A stretch of 64,000 bases of DNA from Roridomyces roridus (GCA_029378245.1 JARKIF010000030.1:620001-684000), one strand, 5' to 3'; numbered from the stretch's first letter, positions 1 to 10,845 are shown. Numbers and translations: made by a program. The notes: generated by a model not told the origin, from the sequence alone.

Positions 1-195
1 CCGGAGCGAACCTCGTTGAGTCATTCCAAGGAAGTTGCGTTTATAATTACATATCACCTCGTGTTTGGAATTTGGCAGAGCAATTTCCAGAATGCGCGGC
101 TTTCCAGATTTCCAGATGATTCGGGGCACCACATATGAGTCAATTTTCAAGCGGTGGCTGATATCGACGAATCTCGGATTGCCCCCACTTCTCCA

Positions 196-1076
196 ATGAG
201 CGACCACCACCCTGCTGCCATTCCCATCGACGACTCGGAGCCTCTCGATGGAGGGGACAAACCGGACGACGCAGGCCAAGAACCTCTCATTGATGGGACT
301 GTTGAGCACTACAAAGGACAGGCGTGCGTGCTAGAAACTGTCCTCCGTGACCTCCTTCTCATATATCATCGCCAGCCGGGCTCTCAACCGCACACAGAGA
401 GCGGTATCCAGAGTCCTTGTGATCAAGCATGACGTTTCTGCGCTCGCTATAGCCCGAGAGTTGGGATGGTCCGAGAATGCCATCTACAAGTCGCTCTCAA
501 ACGGGTATCGAGACAATCTTCGTAAAGATCCGGATGAGAAACATCTGCCCGCGCGGTTTGCTATGATTCTAAAAAAGGTCAGAATAATCACCAGGTTCAT
601 CGACATCCCTTCGACTGAGATCTCTGTAGTTCCCAGAAGCAAAGATCAAGGTAATGCACTCAGACCTGCATGACTCGCCCGGCGAACGTTGTTCACACCA
701 TTCACTCCTTCGACAGCCAAGTGCACCCCATATCTCTGCGCGTCGTCGTGGCCCCAATGCCCCGCCGGCAACTTCTGCCGCACGTATGTCGCGTTCCCCG
801 TCCTTGACATCCGTCCCGAGCACGAGCGCTCTCACCACCGACCAACGCTACCTGCGCGACTTTGTGGAGGAGCACATTTCGCATGAAAGTCGCGACGCCA
901 TCTATCAACAGCTCCACGATGCGGGGTTCACCGAAGAGATGTTGTCCCGGGTGGCATCCCAAGTTTCGAACGGAAAGGCGACTGAGCTGCTCAAGGAAGC
1001 GTGCCCAACCATGAAGGCGGTACATCGGCTCTTGTTTTTGGATGCATTGGAGAAGCTGCCCGTCTATGTTGCCTGA
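196..1076 (+). CDS. Hypothetical protein with helix-turn-helix-like segment (3 exons)
   Basis: Not recognised as a named family. Three blocks, about 196-327, 398-577 and 717-1076, join in phase 0 to about 223 codons. The proposed introns run GTGCTA..CACACAG (70 bp) and GTCAGA..CGACAG (139 bp); the second donor is weak and a tiny extra exon there is possible. The start is the first ATG after an in-frame TGA at 136. The N-terminus is acidic. The middle exon reads ALAIARELGWSENAIYKSL, which has the spacing of a helix-turn-helix. The last exon has a Ser/Thr/Pro stretch followed by about 75 polar, helix-like residues. A DNA-binding role is inferred from the motif shape alone. Neighbouring sequence is repetitive, so it could belong to a repeat family. 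Confidence 0.5.
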
Positions 1077-1536
1077 GTTTGATAACGCTGAAGTTGATTG
1101 AATGAGTTAGCTCAGATGTATGTACATGATTCAAAAGTTCGAAGAAAGAACATCAATAATACCTGCGTACCTCCACCCAGGTCCCATGACAGCCGGATTC
1201 TGCCATCTGCGCACTCATCTCTGCCGTGTATCTCTGCGAGCGGGTGAATGGCGAGTAAGTCGAGAGTCAATATGGACACACCACCATTCGCTGCAACGGC
1301 AATTCCTTTCCCGTGAGTCGGTGATATAAACGCAGAATGCAAGTATTGAGAGTACGCACATTCTCCTCCTTTTGCCGTTGCATATCAACCATGAGCCGCT
1401 CATGTAAAACTACAAAGAACAAATCAGCACGCACCAAAGAGAAGCGACGGGACGCGACATATTTACATGCTTGATCCTCGCTCGACTCGGGCATCCTTAG
1501 TCTTGGATGTTGTCGGGATGCTTGTGTGGATATATG

Positions 1537-2156
1537 GGCGATATACTGTAAAATAATTACTACGATAACATCCCTTTCAGAGTGCAGGCTCTGGGTCACA
1601 TTTCAATTGTAATTCGGTGTTTGGATCCCATCTTGAGGGGTCGCGTCTTGGATAACATCTGCAGGATATTCACTCCTTTTCAAAAAGAGTCTTCGTGATT
1701 CTGCCGATGTGCCGATAATGTTGGCAGTGATGCGATACTGATAGGCTAAGTATTCCGAACTTGTTGGAATGCTTACTTTCTCTGTCTCGCACCTAATGCC
1801 CAACCACTTTGGAAGTTGATATGATGCTTCCCTGAGTCTTTTAAGAAAATTCCTACATGGCAGAGCATCAAATCTGGCAGTGCAAGCCAACTGAATATTT
1901 TGATCTACCATTTATCTTTTGAACCGAACCTCTGCACCATCAAATCTGCCGATACTCAATCAATCGGCATTCTAGCCAACGGCACTACACCACACCATGG
2001 AGGTTGAAATCCGGGGAGTTGTTGGAACCAAGTTGAAACCGTAAGAAATGTTGTACTCCAAATGTCGACCAACCTGGAGTTGTGCTCGAAACCCGGGTTA
2101 CCATATGCACATGCCATCCAAATGAGTCCCAATAATTATTTTACAGTATATGTGCC
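1537..2156. mobile_element. 620 bp inverted-repeat element, copy 1
   Basis: First of three near-identical 620 bp units. The ends are inverted: GGCGATATACTGTAAAATAA on the left and the mirror of GGCACATATACTGTAAAATA on the right, so about 20 bp match with one short difference near the tip. ATATG flanks both sides (1532-1536 and 2157-2161) and is a candidate target duplication. The minus strand at 1603-1911 holds a 102-codon reading frame present in all three copies; it matches no family I know. Without a transposase this is a non-autonomous DNA transposon. Confidence 0.75.
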
Positions 2157-2312
2157 ATATGGATACGTTCCTTCCAGGGTAGAATTCACCCCTCCAAATG
2201 CCATTGAAAGTTTTACATTCTCAACAAAGTGCAGATACATATCTAAACCAAAACCAATCAGACACTGTCACGGTCGTTTGGCTTGCATATCCTGACCGTG
2301 TAGCCCACTCAC

Positions 2313-2655
2313 GGCGAACGTCCCGCCAGCATCCTAAACGCCGCCCCAGTCTTATTCTGCACACGCAAATTGAACGACCACGGTCTGGCTGTGCCATCTT
2401 TTCTCGGTCGATAATAGAAGAGCTCGCCCTCGCGAGGAAGGAGGCGGCCGGTAACTTCCTCAGGGTACGCGCGAGACACGGGCCCCATCAGTTTTACGAT
2501 ACGGAGGTTTAAGATGTTCGGGTCATCGGGTGAAACCTCAAACTGTGCATGTCCCCTGCCTAGGGAGGTTGAGTAAGGAGAGCAGTTGGTTAGATGCACG
2601 TACCAACAAACGGACGAATCCTCTCGCCTCCCACACGCGAGTCGAATATGGCACA
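2313..2655 (-). pseudogene. Host gene fragment, two exons, cut by the 620 bp elements
   Basis: Protein-like sequence on the minus strand between copies 1 and 2. The upstream exon (2655 to about 2604) ends in a GTACGT donor. The next exon (about 2559 to 2313) starts after CTAG and ends at a canonical GTGAGT donor. Joined, they read through in one frame, with the junction IRPFV-GRGHAQF, and include NILNLRIVKLMGPVSRAYPE. The upstream side stops exactly where the copy 2 flank begins. Downstream of 2313 no continuing exon could be placed before copy 1. It looks like a real gene interrupted on both sides. The family is not recognised. Confidence 0.45.
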
Positions 2656-2663
2656 TATATATG

Positions 2664-3282
2664 GGCGATATACTGTAAAATAATTACTACGATAACATCC
2701 CTTTCAGAGTGCAGGCTCTGGGTCGCATTTCAATTGTAATTCGGTGTTTGGATCCCATCTTGAGGGGTCGCGTCTTGGATAACATCTGCAGGATATTCAC
2801 TCCTTTTCAAAAAGAGTATTCGTGATTCTGCCGATGTGCCGATAATGTTGGCAGTGATGCGATACTGATAGGCTAAGTATTCCGAACTTGTTGGAATGCT
2901 TACTTTCTCTGTCTCGCACCTAATGCCCAACCACTTTGGAAGTTGATATGATGCTTCCCTGAGTCTTTTAAGAAAATTCATACATGGCAGAGCATCAAAT
3001 CTGGCAGTGCAAGCCAACTGAATATTTTGATCTGCCATTTATCTTTTGAACCGAACCTCTGCACCATCAAATCTGCCGATACTCAATCAATCGGCATTCT
3101 AGCTAACGGCACTACACCACACCATGGAGGTTGAAATCCGGGGAGTTGTTGGAACCAAGTTGAAACGGTAAGAAATGTTGTACTCCAAACGTCGACCAAC
3201 CTGGAGTTGTGCTCGAAACCCGGGTTACCATATGCACATGCCATCCAAATGAGTCCCAATAATTATTTTACAGTATATGTGC
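2664..3282. mobile_element. 620 bp inverted-repeat element, copy 2
   Basis: Second copy, same orientation as copy 1, differing at a few scattered bases. The internal minus-strand frame at 2730-3038 stays open for the same 102 codons, with about three residue differences. It ends only 4 bp before copy 3 begins, so copies 2 and 3 are practically head to tail. Confidence 0.75.
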
Positions 3283-3286
3283 TATG

Positions 3287-3906
3287 GGCGATATACTGTA
3301 AAATAATTACTACGATTACATCCCTTTCAGAGTGCAGGCTCTGGGTCGCATTTCAATTGTAATTCGGTGTTTGGATCCCATCTTGGGGGGTCGCGTCTTG
3401 GATAACATCTGCAGGATATTCACTCCTTTTCAAAAAGAGTCTTCGTGATTCTGCCGATGTGCCGATAATGTTGGCAGTGATGCGATACTGATAGGCTAAG
3501 TATTCCGAACTTGTTGGAATGCTTACTTTCTCTGTCTTGCACCTAATGCCCAACCACTTTGGAAGTTGATATGATGCTTCCCTGAGTCTTTTAAGAAAAT
3601 TCATACGAGGCAGAGCATCAAATCTGGCAGTGCAAGCCAACTGAATATTTTGATCTGCCATTTATCTTTTGAACCGAACCTCTGCACCATCACATCTGCC
3701 GATACTCAATCAATCGGCATTCTAGCTAACGGCACTACACCACACCATGGAGGTTGAAATCCGGGGAGTTGTTGGAACCAAGTTGAAACCGTAAGAAATG
3801 TTGTACTCCAAACGTCGACCAACCTGGAGTTGTGCTCGAAACCCGGGTTACCATATGCACATGCCATCCAAATGAGTCCCAATAATTTTTTTACAGTATA
3901 TGTGCC
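3287..3906. mobile_element. 620 bp inverted-repeat element, copy 3
   Basis: Third copy in the same orientation, with the same 102-codon minus-strand frame at 3353-3661. Just beyond its right end, at about 3914-3940, lies one more lone terminus (CATATACTGTAAAAAAATTA) in left-end orientation. This is the debris of a further copy. Confidence 0.75.
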
Positions 3907-5238
3907 ATAATGTGCCATACATATACTGTAAAAAAATTAAGTTGATTACAGGTGGTTGGGATCACAGGTAAATGGAGCCCATGTTCATAAACTCACGTGG
4001 TTCTGGTTACAAGTTCGCTTGGGTAACATCTCAGGTTGGGTAACAATTCATCCTGGAGAACTCGGAACAAACCCAAGAGCGGATTCCATTTCTGGTCGAT
4101 CTGACCTCGCAATTGCCAACTACTTACCCTACCGGTTATTCAGCCATATTGTGATGTGCGTGGGTTCGAACAGCGGTGGGTCCTTTTTCCTTTGGGGGTA
4201 TACCCGGCCAAGGTCCACCCAGTATGACCTACTGGCCGGAATCTGGCTGCTACATTCCCTACTGCTGATGAGTGTGTTATGGCTCATATGTACCATGAAT
4301 GGATGGCTTCATCACCAATTCATCAACAGTCTTTTCATGGTTAATTGCCGTGGCGGCACTCTAGCGGCTGAAGCCTGAGCCTTCCAACATAACTTCACTC
4401 GTGTGTCCGGAGGGTGAGGCACGGGCATGTCAACTAATTCTGCAAGCCTATATTCGAGGCAAACACTAGGAACACCCGACAATAAACGTCAATCCCAGAA
4501 TTCCCGTCATCTTCATGGAAATCAAATCTCTCCAAGATGCCCCTCGCGGCCGCAATCTCTTCGTCCTCATGATCGAAATGCCTGCGGTGCGCTCCTCCTC
4601 TCCATATCCCGCCGCAGAGGTCCGGCGTCGGTACGTCGTCCCCCGGATCTGACGTCGAATGGCGGCAAAATGATCCTGGCGGTGAGGTCGGTTGGATGGC
4701 GAGCTTGCGCACGAGGCCGATCGCTCGCAGTTTGAGCAACCTAGCATATGGGCTGATTAATACCAATACTGGAAGCAGAGATATTGCCGAACGCACTTGT
4801 CAACCGAGGGAAGCTTGTAAAACCCTGTGTCAACGGCACGAGTATCCTCCGCGAGAATCAGATTATAGACGTGGGCGATATCGAGATAATCGGATGGGAG
4901 GAGCAATTCGGGTTTCAAAGTCGATATGGGCTTGTTTCCTATAGAATTGTTCTTAGAATCCGTGGTGCAGCATTAGGATATTCACTCACGCCGTAGAGTA
5001 CTGTGCCAACGAGGCCCATGGATCCCGTGTCTCGGAGCTTTGGGATGCATATTGGATGTCAGAAAGAGGTGATAACTTCCAGGGTTTGTGAGAAGCCGCA
5101 AATGTGCGCGGCAAGGATGAGCTGGCATCGTCCCTACGAGCGGAGTCAACGAAGAAAAAAAGCGAGGACTGGTCCGAGGAGAGTCCAAGGCCACCTAGGA
5201 ATGGACGAGCGCGTCGAGTCCGCGAGTCGAGTACTGTA
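3907..5238. other. Intergenic, possible degraded coding scraps
   Basis: No convincing gene. At 4515 a short plus-strand frame of about 45 codons begins at an ATG after CTTC. On the minus strand about 4980-4760 a protein-like run contains DYLDIAHVYNLILAED and ends in a stop near 4757, next to a GTGAGT donor at about 4994. It faintly resembles the C-terminal part of NAD-dependent epimerase-like proteins, but I could not find consistent exons. Treat both as remnants. Confidence 0.25.
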
Positions 5239-5780
5239 GCATGGTTCGAGTTTAAACCACAAGGTTGCCAACCTTGGCTGCGGTTTAAACCGTCTCTGGC
5301 TGGAGCTCTATAGGACTCCTGTGAGCTGGTTTGAACCACGGTTTAAACCGTGACTGCCTTCTCAGTAGACCATATCCCTGTTCAACTTGGTTTAAACCGC
5401 GGTTTAAACCCGTTTATCTTCATCTCCCTCACCTGCTGTGGGTTTGAACCATGGTTTAAACCGTGGTTTAAACCCGTTTATCTTTATCTCCCTCACCTGC
5501 TGTGGGTTTGAACCCGTTTATCTTTATCTCCCTCACCTGCTGTGGGTTTAAACCACGGTTTAAACCAGTTTATCTTCATCTCCCTCACCTGCTGTGGGTT
5601 TGAACCACGGTTTAAACCGTGGTTTAAACCTGTTTATCTTGATGCCCTCCTTGAGGGAAAGCCCTCCCTCACCTGCTGTGGGTTTAAACCACGGTTTAAA
5701 CCAGTTCATATTCAGCCCTCCCTGAAGAAAGCCTGCCTGCTGTTGGTTTAAACCGCGGTTTAAACACGTTTATCTTCAGC
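5239..5780. repeat. Left arm: array of GTTTAAAC palindrome units
   Basis: The repeated core is GGTTTAAACC with CACGG or CCGTGG between copies, interspersed with CTCCCTCACCTGCTGTGGG. Units of about 45-80 bp recur many times. The sequence is self-complementary over short stretches and could extrude hairpins. The same units occur inverted in the right arm. Confidence 0.85.
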
Positions 5781-5995
5781 CTCTGCGAGTGAACTTGTGT
5801 TTAAAGTGCTGCCATTCACACTAACTGGTAGGGTTCAAACACTGTCTGTTTCAGCTCCACCCACTTACACTTGTTTTGTCAGCATGGCTTCCGAATATGT
5901 ATCTTTGATTATTGCACAATTTGTAGTAGTTCATTCAAAGATTGTATAGCATACTAGTACAGAGTTATGGACTTCAGAATCTCATGTGATTCTTG

Positions 5996-7246
5996 TCAAT
6001 TTTTCCCAGCCAGACCAGCATTCCAATCAATTGTCCTGTCAGGCCGCTCAGATCTGACATGCTGTGAGAGACTGACTCCAGGGGCAGGCCATGTTCCACC
6101 TGTGCTGTGGAACTTTTCTGCTGCTTCCCTGCTCATCTTCTCATACATATCCGCAGTTTTAAAGGCATACACCTTTGTACCTGGCTCATTTGGATGATCT
6201 CTGGCCAGTGCATTCCAGACTCCCTGCATTTTTTGAAAGCCTTGGATGGCACGGCGGAACTCTTGAGCCAGTATTTCAACCTCCTCTTGCCAGCGCTCGA
6301 TATCTGCGCGGGCACGGTGCCACTGAACCTTTGCTGCTGTGAAAATGTTGAGATCTCATCAGTCATTCTGGAACTGGACCTACAATCCAATGTATACTCT
6401 GCTTCCTCTACTTCAGACATATTTCCATGATGACCCTTCCGCCAAATCCAACCCTCAAGTTTACTGCCATCACCAAGATTGTGTGGTTCATTCACACTCT
6501 TGGTGTACAAGTCTTCATCCTTCAACTCTGGGTATCTTGAGTCCCTGGTGTTTAGACCAAGAGAAATCATGGCAAGGCGGGCCTGTTGGTATTTCTTGAC
6601 ATAGTCCTGAATCTTTGTCTGGACATCCTGGATTTTATGCACTGCACGGGTGTTTTTGTCCTGGCCATGAACAGCATTGCCCCTTGAGTTTTTGTGGTGC
6701 CGGAGGGCTTGACTGTGGCGAATATGTTCTCGCAAACTACGCAGTGCATCATTGGCTTCGCCTTCCTGGAGCTTCAGTTCCTCAGCTCCTAGAGTCTCCA
6801 ATCCCAGCTTTCGGCGATCATCACTTGTGAAATCTGAAGGCAAGAACAGTTTCTCATCCTGTGCAGATTTTTGTGGCGTGGAAATGATATATGGAATGAC
6901 TTGGGGGCAGATCTGTTGTTGTTGTTCATGCCATTTCTTGAGATCCGCTACAAGGCGGGACTGTTCAATGTCTTCTCCTTCTGCTTTATTTGCCTGGCCT
7001 GTTGGGGACCTCCTCTGAAGTGCACGTCTGCATTTGTTAGACTTTGGAAACATTCAGATGAGGAAATGCATACGGTCTCGCCTGGAGTTTCAGCCCAGTG
7101 TGAAGAAAAAGTGCTATCGGGGTTGTTCCCCGACCTTGTGACAAGTCATCGGCTCTGTGTTCAGCAGCGATCATATCCTTCAGTATGTTCGCCTGGCTAG
7201 GTGCTTGAAGAAAGTTGAGATACTTGACTCTTGACATGCTGGACAA
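5996..7246 (-). pseudogene. KDZ transposase, C-terminal portion only
   Basis: Three in-phase blocks on the minus strand. About 7192-7074 includes TTPIALFLHTGLKLQAR. About 7027-6384 includes FLPSDFTSDDRRKLGLETL, then a region rich in ALRSLREHIRHSQALRHHK, then PHNLGDGSKLEGWIWRKG. About 6336-5996 includes VQWHRARADIERWQEEVE and MYEKMSREAAEKFHSTGG, ending in a normal stop. Introns of about 46-47 bp run GTATGC..TGCAG and GTAGGT..CACAG, and both junctions keep frame. This order and wording match the tail of fungal KDZ transposases as I know them. The CxC zinc region and DDE core that should precede it are absent, so the gene is a 5' deletion and cannot be active alone. Confidence 0.75.
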
Positions 7247-7559
7247 AATATTGCCATGCTCAAATATGTATTATGCACTCAGTTATCTCACCACTGACTA
7301 CACATTCTGCATGGCCTCTGGGCATGTGAATGTGCCAACGTATGATATTAGTTGTCAATATCTGGCGGAGTCGATGTAAAGATTCTGTGTTCAATCATGG
7401 CTACTATGTTTGTTCTTATGTACCTATGACGTCAATCATGCAAAGTTCCCGAACGTTATAGCACGGGTTCATTTTTTTCTTTCCCGACGGTATGATCTTT
7501 TCTCACTCTCACGATTAGCCATCAAACGGAACTCGGACTCCCTTGTTCCTATCACAATA

Positions 7560-8048
7560 TGAACTGGTTTAAACCGTGGTTTAAACCACGGTTTAAACCC
7601 ACAGCAGGTGAGGGAGGGCTTTCCCTCAAGGAGGGCATCAAGATAAATGGGTTTAAACCACGGTTTAAACCGTGGTTCAAACCCACAGCAGGTGAGGGAG
7701 ATGAAGATAAACTGGTTTAAACCGTGGTTTAAACCCACAGCAGGTGAGGGAGATGAAGATAAACGGGTTTAAACCACGGTTTAAACCATGGTTCAAACCC
7801 ACAGCAGGTGAGGGAGATGAAGATAAACGGGTTTAAACCGTGGTTTAAACCGTGGTTTAAACCGTGGTTTAAACCACGGTTCAAACCCAGTTGAACAGGA
7901 TGTGTTCTACTGAGAAGGCAGTCACGGTTTAAACCGTGGTTCAAACCAACTCACAGGAGTCCTATAGAGCTCCAGCCAGAGACGGTTTAAACCACGGTTT
8001 AAACCGCAGCCAAGGTTGCCAACCTTGCGGTTTAAACTTAAACCGTGC
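7560..8048. repeat. Right arm: inverted array of GTTTAAAC units
   Basis: Mirror image of the left arm, with the same CCCACAGCAGGTGAGGGAG spacer and GGTTTAAACC core. The outer about 110 bp align end to end with 5239-5350 inverted, including the block that reads CAGGAGTCCTATAGAGCTCC. Confidence 0.85.
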
Positions 8049-8094
8049 GGTTGCTGGAGTCGACGTGACGTGGGAGAAGAAAAGAAGGAGCTGT

Positions 8095-8330
8095 CACAGG
8101 GTCACGGTGGGTCGGCTCATGTTTTCGGAAATCGGACCCCGAAACCTCTCCCTGACAGTTACGTTTGGATCAAGACTTGAAGAAATATGTACTGTGTACT
8201 TGAGAGCAACTTTTGAGCACTGCTGCCCGCACGGTGTGGCCCTTGTCGCGTTCGGCATGCTCCGGCAGAGCACGTCACAGCCATGGCAGCACTTGTTCCA
8301 GTGATATTTCGTTTCCGCAAAACTTTCGTG
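8095..8330 (+). repeat. Diverged repeat, partner of 9935-10200 (inverted)
   Basis: The run around CGGAAATCGGACCCCG and ACAGTTACGTT, and later GGCATGCTCCGGCAG, recurs on the opposite strand at 10200-9935, with similar spacing and roughly 80 percent identity in the matching blocks. It may be the terminal or promoter part of an old element. Confidence 0.5.
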
Positions 8331-8459
8331 ATGAATTAGTTTGGAAGCAGTTGCCCGGCTTCGGCATGGGTTTCGGGTCGAACTTCATGATCAAAAGAAG
8401 CGGCATAACGATCACTTGACTCGGCCGACAGGTATACATGACAAATACATGATGTATCG

Positions 8460-8960
8460 CCTTGTTTGGACCTGCCTCTTGGCTTCAAACTACCACCATC
8501 ACTAATGTGCTCGGCCAAATCCCAATCGTGCCAAACACCCTGCCACCCCTACCTGATTCATTCGACGACCATCACTTGCGACAACCACTGGCACGGAACG
8601 ACGACCGCCACCGCCTGCGACTACGACCGCTCTGGTGTCGAGTCTACGGCGAATTTATGCTTTTGTTGAAGAAGGATCCGGATGAAGCTGGGGCGCTGGA
8701 GAAACAATTTCATTCGTGACTCTCGAGCGTGAATTCTTGACAGGTCTTCACTGGTACGTCGGCGCCGGCTGACTTTTCCCCACCGCCTTTGACATCCTCT
8801 GCTACTCTGACATCCGCGACATCCTCCGCTCGTCCTAGTCTCGCCACATCCTCGAGCCCAGTCTCTCCGAAGGCCCACGCTCCCGTGAGTATCGTGTGTG
8901 CGACAACACTTGGGGAATAACGCGTGTGCACAGTTAGCAATTGTCATTCTGCTCCTTCAT
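8460..8960 (+). other. Possible decayed secreted or membrane protein gene
   Basis: Coding-like pieces with splice signals but no consistent frame. A block ending in ATACDYDRSGVESTANLCFC (to about 8666) is Thr/Cys rich. A second block from about 8743 is Ser/Thr/Pro rich and ends at a GTGAGT donor near 8885. After a CACAG at about 8933 comes a hydrophobic piece, LAIVILLLHSPV. The first junction does not keep phase. The pattern suggests a small extracellular protein with a Ser/Thr linker, but the copy may be broken. The family is not recognised. Confidence 0.25.
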
Positions 8961-9549
8961 AGTCCGGTATGTGACTCTTCTCGTCGAACCCTCTGACAAT
9001 CTTGGCGCAAATATTGATCTAGATCTTCTGTTTCTACTTTCATCTCTTCCCTTCTGCGTGAGTTGATTATTTCGTGGACGCGGCCAATCGAGTGAAATCA
9101 TTCGGGGATTGTCCCTTGTCAGTTGATTCGGACTCGCCTCGCGCTGAGACTGACATCTCTGCCGCCAGACTCGCTCTCTACTCATCGGCACGCACATGGT
9201 CTTCTGGCTCGCCCCGCTTCGAATCCCTGTCTAATCCTCTCCCTTGTAAGTTCTATCGCTGTTCAAATACTTATTCAACCCTTGACATCTCCCTGTGTAC
9301 GTTGTCAACATTGCTTGTTGACCCCACCCGCCACGCTCACGGCACTTCAGGTCGCCCGTTGACCCCCGTCCGAGTCCCACTCGGCCCTCGTCTAATTCGC
9401 TTCAAAATCCTCGTGTATTTGTCGTGAAATAATCAAATTGCTTGGCTTTTCTTGAGACCTGAAAGTGGGCCAGAGGTGCAGGGCACTCAGCCACATCTTT
9501 TATTTATCGTTTTCTCAAACCAATCACACCTGCCCTCGTGAATCCTCTC
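8961..9549. other. Stretch without a supported gene
   Basis: Plus strand 9074-9245 is Ser-rich and open, and ends at a consensus GTAAGT, but nothing upstream or downstream joins to it convincingly. Confidence 0.3.
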
Positions 9550-9936
9550 CTAGTCTCTGATCCAGTCATAGACACGCGCCAAGACTGCCCGCCTTGGGGC
9601 CTCCTCCGCCTTGCCATCCAAGTCTCCGATAATGATCTTGATTCTTGGGTGTGTAACATGTGTTGCGGATGGGAACGAGAAGCAATCCCAATGAGGGACA
9701 GCCACCGGTGATCGGTCCGGCCGCTGACATGAAAGGGGCAACGGACAAAGAGCAAGGCTTTCCTCAGTACCTTTACGATGTACTGAGGTGAGCCGCTCTC
9801 TTCCTATGTTGGACGATATCTGGACTGATTTATTACTATAGAATAGATTACTTATTCCCTGTCTAGCTTCTAACAGGGTGCTCTCCAAGTGCTCTCTCGG
9901 GAGTCGAATAAGTATTTTGTGCACCTCATTCATCAC
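9550..9936 (-). CDS. Hypothetical protein, about 128 codons
   Basis: Open minus-strand frame starting at tandem ATGs (MMNEVHKILIRLPREH) and ending at WIRD. The N-terminal 35 residues and the C-terminal 50, including HPRIKIIIGDLDGKAEE, look protein-like; the middle may be an unspliced intron. It begins directly downstream of the repeat at 9935-10200, which may supply its promoter. No family is recognised. Confidence 0.3.
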   Translation of the reverse strand: MMNEVHKILIRLPREHLESTLLEARQGISNLFYSNKSVQISSNIGRERLTSVHRKGTEESLALCPLPLSCQRPDRSPVAVPHWDCFSFPSATHVTHPRIKIIIGDLDGKAEEAPRRAVLARVYDWIRD

Positions 9937-10200
9937 TGATCAGACAAGTATCACCGGAACAGCGCTGTAAGGCTGCCGGAGCATGCCGAGTGCGCTGCCT
10001 AAGAATCGGGATATCCGATAAGGGTGGTGCCCAGCCCAGACCAGCCTACGCATTTCGCTTGACCGGTTCGACGGCTTCAACACATCTGGATTCTGGAATG
10101 AGTTATTTCGTAAGCACTCTCGATTCGAACGTAACTGTACACAAGAGAGAGGTTCCCGGGTCCGATTTCCAAAAACGTGAGCCGACGTCTGATTGACAAG
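9935..10200 (-). repeat. Diverged repeat, inverted partner of 8095-8330
   Basis: Read on the minus strand it carries CGGAAATCGGACCCGG-like, ACAGTTACGTTCG and GGCATGCTCCGGCAG blocks in the same order as the plus-strand partner. Confidence 0.5.
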
Positions 10201-10376
10201 CTCGACTGTCCGGCCTTCCATACTGCGCCTATCTTGCCGATCATCGGATCATCCTAAACATTGTTCAAAGTTCCTTAAATAAGCTAAGGGCCTGCCATCG
10301 AGCCGTAGGGTAAGTATAAGGGTGAAGCCACGAAACGGGAATCACGGCGGATTCATCGTTTCGTGGTGTGGGGGAA

Positions 10377-10845
10377 GAGCCGTAGCAAGGGGGCACCGGG
10401 ATCGAAATTTCGTACCGGGGGAGGGGGGGGGGTCCCGAGAGGGCTCGAAAAAAATTTCTATATGTATATTAGTAAATGTGTTCTGGAGCATATTGGACAC
10501 TCTTGATTGAAATTTCCAAATCGGGACTGATATATTACATAATACAGCTGCCAGTCTCATCGACTCTCACAAGACATTGCCACAGACAACAAGTGTATCA
10601 TTGCTCAAGTACGCATGAGATGGGTCTAATTGACACTGGGGTCCTCTAATAAGTTTGTAATACATATTTTTCCTATGGTTGGGAGCCGCGGATTGCTCGG
10701 ACCGCCGGTAAATCACATGATCATGGGAATGATCTGCCTTATATAGGAGGGGAGGGGGGGGGGGGGGGTCCAGCCAGGGTCGAAAAAAACTTTTCGACCC
10801 TATATCCGAAATTCCGATCCCGATGCCCCCTTGAGCCGTAGGCTC
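10377..10845. mobile_element. Small inverted-repeat element with long G runs
   Basis: The ends carry an inverted match of about 27 bp: CAAGGGGGCACCGGGATCG near 10386 and its mirror near 10835. Inside are two direct copies of a G run (about 10 G at 10423 and 16 G at 10753), each followed by TCC and, about 10 bp later, TCGAAAAAAA. There is no coding capacity. The outermost bases differ between the ends, so the exact boundary and target duplication are uncertain. Confidence 0.45.

Larger units (their letters stand above)
5239..8048. mobile_element. KDZ-type DNA transposon remnant with long inverted arms
   Basis: A 2.8 kb unit bounded by inverted arms: the first about 110 bp from 5239 (GCATGGTTCGAGTTTAAACC) match the mirror of 8048 leftwards, including the hairpin CAAGGTTGCCAACCTTGG. 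Both arms continue as arrays of GTTTAAAC palindromes. Between them on the minus strand lies the C-terminal part of a KDZ (Kyakuja-Dileera-Zisupton) transposase. The N-terminal and catalytic part is missing and 7247-7560 has no open frame of useful length. No clear target duplication is visible at the ends. Confidence 0.7.

Noticed and set aside
3956..4378. 140-codon plus-strand frame with hydrophobic end
   Set aside because: No splice structure or domain, in a repeat-rich gap; could not be separated from chance.
5542..7944. Repetitive frames rich in GLNHGLN and FKPWFKP in the palindrome arms
   Set aside because: They translate the GGTTTAAACC array and have no independent support as genes.
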